This document shows, one piece after another, positions 1-11,300 of a DNA stretch of 64,000 nt. The translations under genes were made by a program, and so were the position numbers. Source of the DNA: Amycolatopsis jiangsuensis (GTDB lineage: Bacteria; Actinomycetota; Actinomycetes; Mycobacteriales; Pseudonocardiaceae); NCBI RefSeq assembly GCF_014204865.1, contig NZ_JACHMG010000001.1, positions 7,404,501 to 7,468,500 on the forward strand, written 5' to 3'. Position 1 is the first letter of the stretch. The number at the start of each line of letters is the position of its first letter. The notes under the pieces are model-generated. The model had not been told where the DNA came from. It saw nothing but the letters and a program-made list of their open reading frames with translations, and searched no databases.

Positions 1-1
1 G

Positions 2-3000
2 TCGCTGCGGCGTGGTGAATGCGAGCTGGCGATCGCCGGCGGGGTGTCGGTGCTGGCGTCGCCGGGGAACTTCGCCGCGTTCACGAGCCTGCGCGGGCTC
101 GCCGTGGACGGCCGGTGCAAGCCGTTCTCCGCCGACGCGGACGGCACCGCGTGGGCCGAAGGGGCCGGGATGCTGGCCGTGGAAACCCTTTCGCGGGCGC
201 GCGAGCTGGGACACCCGGTGCTGGCCGTGCTTCGGGGGTCGGCGATGAACTCCGACGGCGCCAGCAGCGGGCTGACCGCGCCGGACGGGGCCGCGCAGCA
301 GGCCGTGATCCGCGCCGCGCTGCGGGACGCCGAGCTGGCCGCTTCGGACATCGACGTGGTCGAGGCGCACGGCACCGGTACCCCACTCGGGGACCGGACC
401 GAGGCGGGTTCGTTGCTGGCGGCCTATGGCGTGGGCCGGGACCGGCCGGTGTGGCTCGGTTCGGTGAAGTCGAACCTCGGGCACACACTCGCCGCCGCCG
501 GTGTGGCCGCGGTGATCAAGATGGTGCTGGCGCTGCGGCACGAGACGGTGCCGCGGACGCTGCACGTCACCGATCCCATCGTCTCGGGCGCGGTTCGGCT
601 GGCCATGGAAGCGGTCGCCTGGCCTGCCGGCGCGCAGCCGCGCCGTGCCGGCGTGTCGGGCTTCGGCATCGGCGGCACCAACGTGCACGTCGTGGTCGAA
701 GAGGCCCCGAACATCAGTAACTCGGTGTCGCATCAACCCGTGCTGACGGAAGGCCCGGTGGCGTGGCCGTTCTCCGGCCGTGGCACCGCCGCGCTCGCCG
801 CACAGGCCGAGCGGTTGCGTGCGGTGGAGGCGGACGCACGCGACACCGCGTGGTCGCTGGCCACGACGCGGGCGGTGTTCGAGGACCGCGCGGTGGTCGT
901 GGGCGCGCTGGAGAGCGGACTGTCCGCGTTGACCGCGGGACTCCCCGCCGCGTCGCTGGTCACGGGCACCGCGACAGACGGCCCGGTCGCGTTCGTGTTC
1001 CCGGGCCAGGGAAGTCAGTGGCTCGGCATGAGCCGGGAGCTGGCACGCGTGTCTCCGGGGTTCGCTGCCCGGTTGGACGAGTGCGCGGCCGCGCTGGCAC
1101 CTTACCTCGACCTGCACACGGTGCTCGACGGTGCGGAGGGTTTCGAAGCGGCCGACGTGGTGCAGCCCGCGCTGTGGGCGGTGATGGTCTCGCTGGCCGC
1201 GGTGTGGGAAGCCGCCGGAGTGCAGCCGGACGCCGTGGTCGGACACTCCCAAGGTGAGATCGCCGCCGCGGTCGTCGCGGGGGTGCTGTCGTTGGACGAC
1301 GCCGCACGTGTCGTGGCGTTACGAAGCCGCGCGTTGACCGCGTTGGCCGGACGCGGCGGCATGCTGGCGATCGAAGCGGACGCCGACGTTGTTCGCAGAT
1401 GGCTGCCGCCGGACGTTTCGGTCGCCGCAGTGAACGGTCCACTGTCCACAGTGGTCTCCGGTGTGCCGGAGGCGTTGCAGGACCTTGCCGACGCGCACTC
1501 CGAGGTACGTACGCGGACGATCCCCGTGGACTACGCGTCACACAGCCCGCAGGTGGGCGAACTGCGCGAGGAGATCCTGGCCGCGCTCGCGGGCATCACC
1601 CCGCGCGAGGCACGGATTCCGATGATCTCGTCACTGACCGGTGAACGGCTCGCCGGTCCGGAAGCCGACGCGGAGTACTGGTACACCGCGCTGCGCGAGC
1701 CGGTGGAGTTCGAGCGCGCGGTCCGCGTGCTCGCCGACGACGGCCACCGCGTGTTCATCGAGACCTCGCCGCACCCGGTGCTGACTGCCGCGGTCACGGC
1801 GACCATCGGCGACGGCGTGGTCACCGGAACGCTCCGTCGCGACGACGGCGGCGCCGAGCGGCTGCTGCTGTCCCTGGCCACCGCCCACGTCGGCGGCGCC
1901 ACTGTCGACTGGCGTGCCGTGTTCCCGGCGGCTCGGCAGGTGAATCTGCCGACCTACCCGTTCCAACGGCAGCGCTACTGGCTCGACGAGACCGGCAACC
2001 CCGGGACGGCCGGGACCGCCGCGAGCACTGGGACCGCCGCGACCGCAGTAACCGCATCGACGGACTTGATCGCGGAAACCGTCGCGACCGCAGAAACCGC
2101 CGAGGCAGCGGCACCGGTCGGCACCACGGATCTGCTGGCCCTCGTCCGCGCGCACACCGCGGCCGTGCTCGGTCACCCCGACCCCGCGGCGTTGCCCGAG
2201 GGGCACACGTTCAAGCAGTTGGGCATCGACTCGGTCACCGCCGTCGAGCTGCGCACCCGGCTGGCTGCGGCGACCGGGCGCACGTTGCCCGCGGGCGTCG
2301 TGTTCGACCGCCCCACCCCGGCCGAGCTGGCCGGGTACCTGGGCGGGGCGGGGGAAGTCCGCACGCGGGTACGGGAGGTGTCCGGCGAGCCGATCGCGAT
2401 CGTGGGCACGGCGTGTCGCCTGCCCGGCGGCGTGACCGGCATCGAGGACCTGTGGGACGTCGTCTCGGCCGGTCGCGATGTGGTCGGCGCGTACCCGGCT
2501 GACCGTGGCTGGGACCTCGGCACCCTCGACGGCACCGGCGGCGGTTTCGTCTCCGGCATCGCCGACTTCGACGCCGGCCTCTTCGGAATCTCCCCGCGTG
2601 AGGCGCTGGCCATGGATCCTCAGCAACGCGTGCTGCTGGAAGTCTCGTGGGAAGCGCTGGAGCGCGCCGGAATCGCCCCGGACTCCGTGCGAGGCGCGGA
2701 GGTCGGCGTGTTCGCGGGCGCGTTCACCTCCGGGTACGCCGGTGCCGACCGCAGCGGTCACCTGATGACCGGCCTGTCCTCGAGTGTCCTTTCCGGACGG
2801 ATTTCCTACACCCTCGGCCTTGCCGGGCCCGCGATCACGGTCGACACGGCGTGCTCGTCGTCGCTGGTCGCGCTCCACCTGGCGGTGCAGGCGCTGCACG
2901 CGGGGGAGTGCGAGCTGGCGCTGGCGGGCGGCGTGACGTTGCACGCGACCCCGGAGTGGCTGACCTGGTTCACCGAACAGGGCGGCCTCGCGTCCGACGG

Positions 3001-6000
3001 CCGGTGCAAGGCGTTCTCCGACACCGCCGACGGCATGGGCATGGCCGAGGGCGCGGGGATGATCGCGCTGGAAAGGCTGTCCGACGCGCGCCGCCACGGT
3101 CACCAGGTCCTGGCCGTCATCCGCGGTACCGCCACCAACTCCGACGGCGCGTCCCACGGCCTGACTGCGCCGAACGGGCTCGCCCAGCAGCGCGTGATCC
3201 GCGCCGCGCTGGAGGTCGCCGGTCTCGCGCCCGCCGACGTCGACGTGGTCGAAGCCCACGGCACCGGCACCCGGCTGGGCGATCCGATCGAGGCAGAAGC
3301 GCTGATCGCCGCCTACGGACCGGGCCGCACGGACCCCGTCCTGCTCGGCACGGTGAAGTCGAACCTCGGCCACACCCAGGCGGCCGCCGGGGTGACGGGT
3401 GTGCTGAAGGTGATTTCGGCGCTGCGGCACGGCGTCGTGCCCCCGACGCTGCACGCCGGCGCGCCCACGACGCACGTCGACTGGACCGACGCCGTCCGTC
3501 TGGTCGTCGAGCCGACGCCGTGGCCGGACCACGGCCGCCCACGCCGGGCCGGTGTCTCGTCGTTCGGGATCAGCGGCACCAACGCCCACGTCATCCTGGA
3601 GCAGGCGCCGGTCGCCGAAGAACTCCCGGCGCCGCAGCCGGTTCCGGTTCCGGCCTGGCCGGTTTCCGCACACAGTCCCGCGGCACTGGACGCTCAGGTC
3701 GCACTCCTCGGCAACGTTGCGGCGCACCCGGTCGACGTCGGCTGGTCCCTGGCCGCCACACGGTCCACTTCGGACCACCGTGCCGTCCTCATCGGATCGT
3801 CACGGATCGACGGTGTGGCCGGGACCGCCGGGAAGACCGCGTTCCTCTTCAGTGGCCAAGGCGCCCAGCGAATCCGGATGGGCTTCGAACTGCACGGCGC
3901 GTACCCGGTGTTCGCGGAGATCTTCGATGCGGTCGTCGCCGAATTCGACGGACTGGCCGAAGCACTGGAAACCGATGCGATCCACGAGACGCGCTGGACG
4001 CAACCCGGACTCTTCGCCGTCGAAGTCGCCCTCGTGGCGCTGCTGAAGTCGTGGGGCGTCGAGCCGGACTATGTCGCGGGGCATTCGATCGGTGAGCTGG
4101 CCGCGGCGTACGTGGCCGGGGTGTGGTCACTGCACGACGCGTGCCGCCTGGTCGAAGCGCGTGGCCGGTTGATGCAGGCGTTGCCGCGTGGCGGTGCGAT
4201 GGTTGCGGTGGCGGCTCGTGAGGACGATGTCGTGGCGGCTCTGGTGGACGGTGCTGCTATCGCGTCGGTCAATGGCGCGCGTTCGGTGGTGGTGTCCGGC
4301 GAGGAGGCCGCGGTATTGGCCACTGTGGACGCTTTGGGGGAGGTGCGGTCGAAGCGGCTGACTGTGTCGCATGCGTTCCACTCGCCGTTGATGGAGCCGA
4401 TGCTGGCGGAGTTCCGTGAGGTCGCGTCGTCGCTCACCTTCCGTGAACCCCAGCTGCCGCTAGTGACCGGCCGCCCCGGTGACGTCCGCGAGCCGGACTA
4501 CTGGGTGCGGCACGTCCGCGAGGCCGTGCGGTTCGCCGACGCCGTCGACGCGTTGCGTGAGCACGGCGTGCGCACCTTCGTCGAGGTCGGCCCCGACGCC
4601 GCGCTGACCCCGATGGCCGACCAGCGCGACGGCGAGGCGTGGCTGCCGCTCCTGCGTCGTGATCGCGAGGAACCGGTCACGGTCGTCACCGCGCTCGCCG
4701 GACTCCACGTGCGCGGCGGACACGTCGACTGGCGGGCGCTCCACCCCGGCGGCCGTCGCGTGGACCTGCCGACCACGTCGTTCCAGCGCACGCGCTACTG
4801 GCTGGCCGACGCGACCGGTCCGCTGCTCGGTGATGCCCTGGACGTCGCGGGCAGCGGCGAGCTGGTCTTCACCGGACGGCTTTCGCTCCAGTCGCATCCG
4901 TGGCTGGCCGATCACGTCGTCGCCGGCACCCCCATCGTTCCCGGGACCGCACTGGTCGAGATGGCCCTGCACGCCGGAGCGGAGGCCGGCTGCGCGCACC
5001 TGGCCGAGCTGCTCGTGGAGCAGCCGCTGGTCGTGCCGGACCACGGGCCGGTGCAGGTGCAGCTCACCCTGAGCGCTCCCGGCGACGGCCGGCGCACCCT
5101 GACGCTGCACTCACGCGGGGCAGGCGAGTGGATCCGGCACGCCACCGGCGAACTCACCGCGGACGAGAGGCCCGCCGCACCAGAGCTGACCGTATGGCCT
5201 CCGCGGGATGCGATCCCGGTCGAACTCGACGGCTTCTACCCCGCTCTCGCCGCGAACGGCCTCGAGTACGGCCCGACGTTCCAAGGCGTCCGCGCCGCGT
5301 GGCAGCGAGGTGACGAAATCTTCGCTGAGGTCGCCCTGCCGTCCGGCGTGTCAGGCGACTTTTCGGTGCATCCGGCGTTGTTCGACGCGGCGCTGCACAC
5401 CCTGGTCGCCCTCCAGCCGCACGGCGGCACCCGCGTGCCGTTCGCGTGGTCGGACGTCACCGTGCACGCCGAGGGAGCCGCGGTCGCGCGCGTTCGCATC
5501 GCGCCTGCCGACGGTGACGCGGTCTCGGTGACGCTGGCCGACGAAACCGGTGCACCGATCGTCACGGCCGCGTCTCTCGTGTTGCGCCCGTTCGCGGGAG
5601 CGGAAAACGCCGTGGTGCGCGAAGCACTGTTCCGGCTGGACTGGGTGCCCGCCGGGAAAGACATCGCCGCCGCGGAGGGCTGGGCACTGCTGGGCCCCGA
5701 CCTGGCGCTGCCCGGCGACGTCACGCGGTACGCCGACGTCGCCGCGCTCGCCGAAGCCGTGCGCGCGGGCACGCCGGTGCCGCCGGTGGCGGTGGTGCGA
5801 TGCCCGACGCCGGAAACCCCGGTGGCGGGGGCGGTCGACGTACTCACGCTCGTGCAGTCCTGGCTCGCCGAGGAGACTTTGGCCCCGGCCCGGCTGCTCG
5901 TCGTGACCGAACGCGCGGTGGACGCCGGACCCGGCGCTCCCGTGCGTCCCGACGCGGCGCCCGCGTGGGGACTGCTGCGGGTCGCGGCCGCGGAAAACCC

Positions 6001-8359
6001 AGGACGGTTCGCGCTGTCCGATGTGGACAGTCTGGACCAGGGCGGGCTCCTGGTCGCCGGAGCGGCTTCGGACGAGCCCGAGTTCGCCGTCCGCGGCGGT
6101 GAACTGCGGGTGCCACGACTGGTGCGGGCGAAGCCCGGTCTGTCCATTCCGGACGATTCTTGGGAGCTGACTGCCGAGCGGATCGGCACGCTCGAATCCC
6201 TCGCGCTCACCCCGTCCGAGCGAGCGACGCGGCCCTTGGCGCCCGGCGAGGTCCGGGTCGGCGTGCGGGCCGCGGGCGTGAACTTCCGTGACGTGCTCAC
6301 GGTCCTCGGCATGTACCCGGGCCCGGCCGGCCCGCTCGGCCTCGAAGCAGCCGGGACCGTGCTGGAGACGGCCGACGACCGCTTCCGGCCGGGCGACGCC
6401 GTGATGGGCATCTTCGCCGGCGCGTACTCCCCGGCCGCGGTCACCGACGCCCGGCTCCTGATCCCCGTGCCGGACGGCTGGTCCTGGGCCGAGGCGGCGT
6501 CCGCGCCCATCGCGTTCGCCACCGCCCACCACGGCCTGTTCGGCCTCGCCGGCCTGGCCGAAGGGGAGTCGGCGCTGGTCCACGCCGCCGCGGGCGGGGT
6601 CGGGCAGGCGGCGGTCCAGCTCGCCCGCCACCGCGGCGCGCACGTCTACGGCACCGCCAGCCCGGGTAAGTGGTCCGTCCTCACCGGACTCGCCGGCGTC
6701 GCTTCTTCGCGCACGCTCGACTTCGAGGACCGCTTCCGCGCGGCGACCGACGGCCGCGGCGTCGACGTGGTCCTCAACGCACTCGCCGGTGAGTTCGTCG
6801 ACGCGTCGCTGCGGTTGCTCGCCCCTGGTGGCCGGTTCGTGGAGATGGGCAAAACCGACGTCCGCGACCTGCCCGGTACCGCCTACCACGCGTTCGACCT
6901 GCTGGAAACCGGCGTCGACGGGATGGGACCGATCCTGGCCGAGCTGAGTCCGCTGTTCGCCGACGGCACCCTCACGCCACTGCCGGTGACCTGTTGGGAC
7001 GTGCGGCAGGCGGCGGAGGCGTTCCGGCACCTGAGCCAGGGCCGCAACATCGGCAAGGTCGCGCTCACCGTGCCCGCCCCGAAACGGCCGCGGAGCACGG
7101 TGCTGGTCACCGGCGCGTCCGGCGCGCTGGGCCGGCTCGTGGCGAACCACCTCGCCGGACCGGACCGGGACTTCGTGCTCGCTTCGCGTCGGGGAGCCGG
7201 TTCGCCGGGTTTGGCCACGACCGTCGCGCAGCTGGCCGGTTCGGGTGCGGGTGTGCGGGTCACGGCGTGCGATGTCGCCGACCGTGCCGCCCTCGGCGCG
7301 GTGCTCGCCGCGATCCCCGAGACGGCGCCGCTCAAAGCGGTCGTCCACACCGCGGGCGTGCTCGACGACGCGGCGGTGGGCGCGTTGACCCCGGAGCGGA
7401 TCGCCGGCGTGCTGCGGCCCAAGGCCGACGGCGCACGGGTGCTCCACGAGCTGACCGAGCAGGCAGACCTCGACGCGTTCGTGCTCTTCTCCAGCGTCGC
7501 AGGGATCTGGGGCAACCCGGGCCAGGGCAACTACGCCGCCGCCAACGCCTACCTCGACGCGCTCGCCGCGCACCGCCGTGGCCGCGGGCTGCCGGCGACG
7601 GCACTGGCGTGGGGGCCGTGGCGGAGCGCGGACGGCATGGCCGGAGGGCTCACCGAGACCGACTGGCAACGCATGGCGCGCCAAGGACTTCGTCCGCTCA
7701 GCGACGCCGACGGGCTCGCGCTCCTCGATGCCGCTCTCGCCGGTGGTGAGCCGGCGCTGGTGCCCGCCAGGGTCGAAGTCGCCGACCAGGACGACCCGCG
7801 GCCGCTGCTGTCCACTCTGGTCCATCGCAAGGTGCGCAGGGCCGCGGCGGCACCGGCAGAAGTGGGCCTCGCCGATCGGATCGGCGCGCTGTCGCCCGAG
7901 GAACGTCACGACACGTTGCTGAAGATCGTGCGTGGGCAGGCGGCGCTCGTGCTCGGCCTGGCCGACGGGGACAGCGTCGACGTCGAAAAGCCTTTCCGGG
8001 AGCAGGGTTTCGACTCGCTCACCGCGGTCGAGTTGCGTAACCGGCTGCACGCCACCACCGCTGTCACGCTCTCGCCGACCGTCGTGTTCGACCATCCCGC
8101 GCCCGAAGCGCTCGCGCGGCACCTCGACCGTGAGCTGACCGGCACCGTGCCGGATCCGGTGCTCACCGCGTTCACCGACCTGGAGCGGGTCGAGAGCGGC
8201 GCGGACGCGCTCGACGACGTGGCCCGCGACCGGCTCGCCGGGCGCCTGCGCGAGCTGCTGGCGCGCCTCGCCCCCGCCACCGCCGTGGCCGCCGAACAGC
8301 TCGACACCGGCAGCGACGACGACATGTTCGCCTTCATCGACAGCCAGCTGGGGAGCTGA
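2..8359 (+). CDS. Modular type I polyketide synthase (5' end outside window): KS(partial)-AT-ACP / KS-AT-DH-ER-KR-ACP
   Basis: The reading frame is already open at base 2, in the second half of a ketosynthase, so the gene starts upstream. Counting from base 2, KS1 ends near residue 230. AT1 spans about 327-620, with GHSQGE (Ser ~416) and YASH (~511), the methylmalonyl-CoA signature. ACP1 has its phosphopantetheine Ser at ~744. KS2 spans about 796-1210 with active Cys ~951. AT2 has GHSIGE and HAFH, which predict malonyl-CoA. DH starts ~1608 with an intact HxxxGxxxxP. ER covers ~2060-2355. KR starts ~2365 with an LDD motif (B-type) and SS/Y/N catalytic residues. ACP2 has Ser ~2672. An acidic helical tail looks like a C-terminal docking region. 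Module 1 has no reductive domains and should leave a beta-keto group; module 2 should reduce fully to methylene. The product is unknown. A gap of 27 bp leads to the next PKS gene. Confidence 0.97.
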   Translation, partial: SLRRGECELAIAGGVSVLASPGNFAAFTSLRGLAVDGRCKPFSADADGTAWAEGAGMLAVETLSRARELGHPVLAVLRGSAMNSDGASSGLTAPDGAAQQAVIRAALRDAELAASDIDVVEAHGTGTPLGDRTEAGSLLAAYGVGRDRPVWLGSVKSNLGHTLAAAGVAAVIKMVLALRHETVPRTLHVTDPIVSGAVRLAMEAVAWPAGAQPRRAGVSGFGIGGTNVHVVVEEAPNISNSVSHQPVLTEGPVAWPFSGRGTAALAAQAERLRAVEADARDTAWSLATTRAVFEDRAVVVGALESGLSALTAGLPAASLVTGTATDGPVAFVFPGQGSQWLGMSRELARVSPGFAARLDECAAALAPYLDLHTVLDGAEGFEAADVVQPALWAVMVSLAAVWEAAGVQPDAVVGHSQGEIAAAVVAGVLSLDDAARVVALRSRALTALAGRGGMLAIEADADVVRRWLPPDVSVAAVNGPLSTVVSGVPEALQDLADAHSEVRTRTIPVDYASHSPQVGELREEILAALAGITPREARIPMISSLTGERLAGPEADAEYWYTALREPVEFERAVRVLADDGHRVFIETSPHPVLTAAVTATIGDGVVTGTLRRDDGGAERLLLSLATAHVGGATVDWRAVFPAARQVNLPTYPFQRQRYWLDETGNPGTAGTAASTGTAATAVTASTDLIAETVATAETAEAAAPVGTTDLLALVRAHTAAVLGHPDPAALPEGHTFKQLGIDSVTAVELRTRLAAATGRTLPAGVVFDRPTPAELAGYLGGAGEVRTRVREVSGEPIAIVGTACRLPGGVTGIEDLWDVVSAGRDVVGAYPADRGWDLGTLDGTGGGFVSGIADFDAGLFGISPREALAMDPQQRVLLEVSWEALERAGIAPDSVRGAEVGVFAGAFTSGYAGADRSGHLMTGLSSSVLSGRISYTLGLAGPAITVDTACSSSLVALHLAVQALHAGECELALAGGVTLHATPEWLTWFTEQGGLASDGRCKAFSDTADGMGMAEGAGMIALERLSDARRHGHQVLAVIRGTATNSDGASHGLTAPNGLAQQRVIRAALEVAGLAPADVDVVEAHGTGTRLGDPIEAEALIAAYGPGRTDPVLLGTVKSNLGHTQAAAGVTGVLKVISALRHGVVPPTLHAGAPTTHVDWTDAVRLVVEPTPWPDHGRPRRAGVSSFGISGTNAHVILEQAPVAEELPAPQPVPVPAWPVSAHSPAALDAQVALLGNVAAHPVDVGWSLAATRSTSDHRAVLIGSSRIDGVAGTAGKTAFLFSGQGAQRIRMGFELHGAYPVFAEIFDAVVAEFDGLAEALETDAIHETRWTQPGLFAVEVALVALLKSWGVEPDYVAGHSIGELAAAYVAGVWSLHDACRLVEARGRLMQALPRGGAMVAVAAREDDVVAALVDGAAIASVNGARSVVVSGEEAAVLATVDALGEVRSKRLTVSHAFHSPLMEPMLAEFREVASSLTFREPQLPLVTGRPGDVREPDYWVRHVREAVRFADAVDALREHGVRTFVEVGPDAALTPMADQRDGEAWLPLLRRDREEPVTVVTALAGLHVRGGHVDWRALHPGGRRVDLPTTSFQRTRYWLADATGPLLGDALDVAGSGELVFTGRLSLQSHPWLADHVVAGTPIVPGTALVEMALHAGAEAGCAHLAELLVEQPLVVPDHGPVQVQLTLSAPGDGRRTLTLHSRGAGEWIRHATGELTADERPAAPELTVWPPRDAIPVELDGFYPALAANGLEYGPTFQGVRAAWQRGDEIFAEVALPSGVSGDFSVHPALFDAALHTLVALQPHGGTRVPFAWSDVTVHAEGAAVARVRIAPADGDAVSVTLADETGAPIVTAASLVLRPFAGAENAVVREALFRLDWVPAGKDIAAAEGWALLGPDLALPGDVTRYADVAALAEAVRAGTPVPPVAVVRCPTPETPVAGAVDVLTLVQSWLAEETLAPARLLVVTERAVDAGPGAPVRPDAAPAWGLLRVAAAENPGRFALSDVDSLDQGGLLVAGAASDEPEFAVRGGELRVPRLVRAKPGLSIPDDSWELTAERIGTLESLALTPSERATRPLAPGEVRVGVRAAGVNFRDVLTVLGMYPGPAGPLGLEAAGTVLETADDRFRPGDAVMGIFAGAYSPAAVTDARLLIPVPDGWSWAEAASAPIAFATAHHGLFGLAGLAEGESALVHAAAGGVGQAAVQLARHRGAHVYGTASPGKWSVLTGLAGVASSRTLDFEDRFRAATDGRGVDVVLNALAGEFVDASLRLLAPGGRFVEMGKTDVRDLPGTAYHAFDLLETGVDGMGPILAELSPLFADGTLTPLPVTCWDVRQAAEAFRHLSQGRNIGKVALTVPAPKRPRSTVLVTGASGALGRLVANHLAGPDRDFVLASRRGAGSPGLATTVAQLAGSGAGVRVTACDVADRAALGAVLAAIPETAPLKAVVHTAGVLDDAAVGALTPERIAGVLRPKADGARVLHELTEQADLDAFVLFSSVAGIWGNPGQGNYAAANAYLDALAAHRRGRGLPATALAWGPWRSADGMAGGLTETDWQRMARQGLRPLSDADGLALLDAALAGGEPALVPARVEVADQDDPRPLLSTLVHRKVRRAAAAPAEVGLADRIGALSPEERHDTLLKIVRGQAALVLGLADGDSVDVEKPFREQGFDSLTAVELRNRLHATTAVTLSPTVVFDHPAPEALARHLDRELTGTVPDPVLTAFTDLERVESGADALDDVARDRLAGRLRELLARLAPATAVAAEQLDTGSDDDMFAFIDSQLGS
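4157..4410 (+). repeat. Copy 1 of a 254-bp near-identical AT-domain tract
   Basis: This stretch of the second AT domain matches 10334-10587 in the next PKS gene with no gaps and only about five differences by eye, all silent. The surrounding AT sequence is clearly more divergent. The tract also uses more T/A-ending codons than its neighbours. It covers the region from just after the GHSIGE serine to just after HAFH. Gene conversion or recent recombination between modules is the likely cause. Confidence 0.9.
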
Positions 8360-8386
8360 CGAGTCCGAATCCCGGGAAGGTACCCG

Positions 8387-11300
8387 ATGCCCAACGAAGA
8401 CAAGCTCCGCGACTACCTCAAGCGGGTCAGCGCCGAGCTGGCGACGGCGCGCGAGCGGCTGCGGGCCGCCGAGGACCGCTCGCGCGAGCCGATCGCCGTC
8501 GTGGGCACCGCGTGCCGGCTGCCCGGCGGCGCCGACAGCGCCGAGCGGCTGGGGGAGCTCGTCGCCGGCGGCACCGACGCGGTCGCGCCGTACCCGCTCA
8601 ACCGCGGCTGGGACATCGACGGACTGTTCGGCCCGGACGGCGGTGCCGGCGGTTTCCTCGCCGACGCCACGGGATTCGATCCGGAGTTCTTCGGCATCTC
8701 CCCGCGTGAAGCGCTCGCGATGGACCCGCAGCAGCGGCTCGCCCTCGAGGTGTCGTGGGAGGCGCTGGAGCACGCGGGCATCGACCCGGCCGCAGTGCGC
8801 GGCACGGCCGCGGGTGTGTTCGCCGGGGCGTTCGCCTCGGGCTACGCGGGCGGCCCGGCCGGTTCCCTGCAGGACGAGGTCCGCAGCGGACACCTCCTCA
8901 CCGGACTCACCACGAGTGTCCTTTCCGGACGGATCGCCTACACGCTCGGTCTCGAAGGTCCCGCGGTCACCGTCGACACGGCCTGTTCCTCTTCCCTGGT
9001 CGCGGTGCACCTGGCGATGCAGGCGCTGCGGTCGGGGGAGTGTTCGCTCGCGCTGGCCGGCGGTGTCACCGTGCACGCGACGCCGGAGTGGCTGGTCTGG
9101 TTCACGCGCCAGGGCGGCCTCGCCTCGGACGGCCGCTGCAAGGCCTACGGCGAGTCCGCCGACGGCATGGGGATGGCCGAAGGTGCGGGAATGGTCGTGC
9201 TGGAGAAGCTGTCCGACGCGCAGCGCAACCGGCACCGGGTGCTCGCCGTGCTCCGCGGCAGCGCGGTCAACTCCGACGGCGCGTCCAACGGCCTGACCGC
9301 ACCCAACGGCCCGGCGCAGCAACGGGTCATCCGCGCCGCGCTGGCCGACGCCGCGCTCGGGCCCGGCGAGGTCGACGTCGTGGAAGGACACGGCACCGGC
9401 ACCCGCCTCGGCGACCCGATCGAGGCGCAGGCGCTGGTGCAGACTTATGGTGCCGGGCACGACGCCGAACGGCCGCTCCTGCTGGGCACCGTGAAGTCCA
9501 ACATCGGGCACACCCAGGCAGCCGCCGGGGTCGCCGGCATCCTCAAGATGGTCTCCGCATTGCGCTCCGGCGTCGTGCCGCCGACCCTGCACGCCGCCGA
9601 ACCTTCGTCCCGCGTGGACTGGTCGGCCGGCACCGTGCGGCTGGTCACCGAACCCACGCCGTGGCCGGACAGCGGCCGTCCGCGCCGGGCCGGGGTGTCG
9701 TCGTTCGGGATCAGCGGAACCAACGCGCACCTCATCCTGGAACAGGCGCCGGAACCACCCGGTGACCAGCCGGGCCGCGAGCTGCCGGTGATCCCGTGGC
9801 TGTTCTCCGCACGCTCGACCGAAGCGCTGCCCGCGCGGATCGAGCAGAACCGCGCACTGCTGTCCGAAACGGATCCGGTGGACGCCGCATGGTCGCTGGC
9901 CTCGAGCCGCGCGTCGCTGCCACATCGCGCCGCGGTGCTGGGGCGCTCCGGCGACGAGCTGCTGTCGTCGGCGGACCATCTTGTCGGCGAGGCCGGGTCG
10001 GTGGGCAGGACCGCGTTCGTGTTCAGCGGGCAGGGTGCGCAGCGGCTGCGGATGGGGCACGAGCTGTGCGAGGCGTACCCCGTGTTCGCGGAGACGTTCA
10101 AAGCCGTGTGCGCGGAACTGGACGACCAGCTGGGCGCGGCGCTGGAATCCGAACGTGTCCACGAAACCGAATGGGCGCAAGCCGGACTGTTCGCGGTCGA
10201 GGTTTCCCTGGTGGCTTTGCTGAAGCGCTGGGGAGTAGCGCCGGAGTTCGTCGCGGGGCATTCGATCGGTGAGCTGGCGGCGGCGTACGTGGCGGGGGTG
10301 TGGTCGCTGCCGGACGCGTGCAAGCTCGTCACCGCGCGTGGCCGGTTGATGCAGGCGTTGCCGCGTGGCGGTGCGATGGTGGCGGTGGCGGCTCGTGAGG
10401 ACGATGTCGTGGCGGCTCTGGTGGACGGTGCTGCTATCGCGTCGGTCAATGGCGCGCGTTCTGTGGTGGTGTCCGGCGAGGAGGCCGCGGTGCTGGCCAC
10501 TGTGGACGCTTTGGGGGAGGTGCGGTCGAAGCGGCTGACGGTGTCGCATGCGTTCCACTCGCCGTTGATGGAGCCGATGCTGGCGGAATTCCGCGCGGTG
10601 GCGCAGTCGCTGACCTACCACCGGCCCACCGTGCCGCTGGTGTCCGGGCTGACCGGTGCACCGGTGACCGACGAGGTGTGCGACCCGGACTACTGGGTCC
10701 GGCACGTACGCGAGCCCGTGCGCTTTGCCGACAGCCTGTCATCGCTACGGACGGCCGGCGTGCGTACGTTCGTCGAGATCGGTCCGGACGCCGCGCTCAC
10801 GCCGATGGCCGACCCGGCCGCGGGCGAGGCGTGGCTGCCGGTGCTCCGCCGCGAGCGCCACGAACCGACCACGCTCGTCACTGCCGTTGCGGGCCTGCAC
10901 GTTCGCGGCGGGCATGTCGACTGGCCCGCGTTCTTCTCCGGCACCGGCGCGAACCTCGTGGATCTGCCCGCCTACCCGTTCCAGCGCACGCGACTGTGGC
11001 TCGACGGCGCCGTCACGGACGCGGCCGGCCTCGGCCAGTCCACAGTGGAGCACCCGTTGCTCGGCGCCGCGCTCGAGCGGGCCGGCGATGACGGGGTGGT
11101 GCTCACCGGACGCGTCTCACGCCGGTCCCACCCGTGGCTGGCCGATCACGTCGTGGCCGGGAGCACGCTCGTGCCGGGCACCGCGCTGGTCGAGCTGGCC
11201 GTCCGCGCCGGCGACGAGACCGGCTGCCCGCGCGTCGCGGAGCTGCTGATCGAGCAGCCGCTGGTACTGCCCGAACGAGACGCGGTCAGCCTCCAGGTCA

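Noticed and set aside
5351..10705. Very long open frame (over 1700 codons) on the - strand across both PKS genes
   Set aside because: It is the antisense of two well-supported PKS genes. Long open antisense frames are expected at this GC content, and its translation shows no domains.
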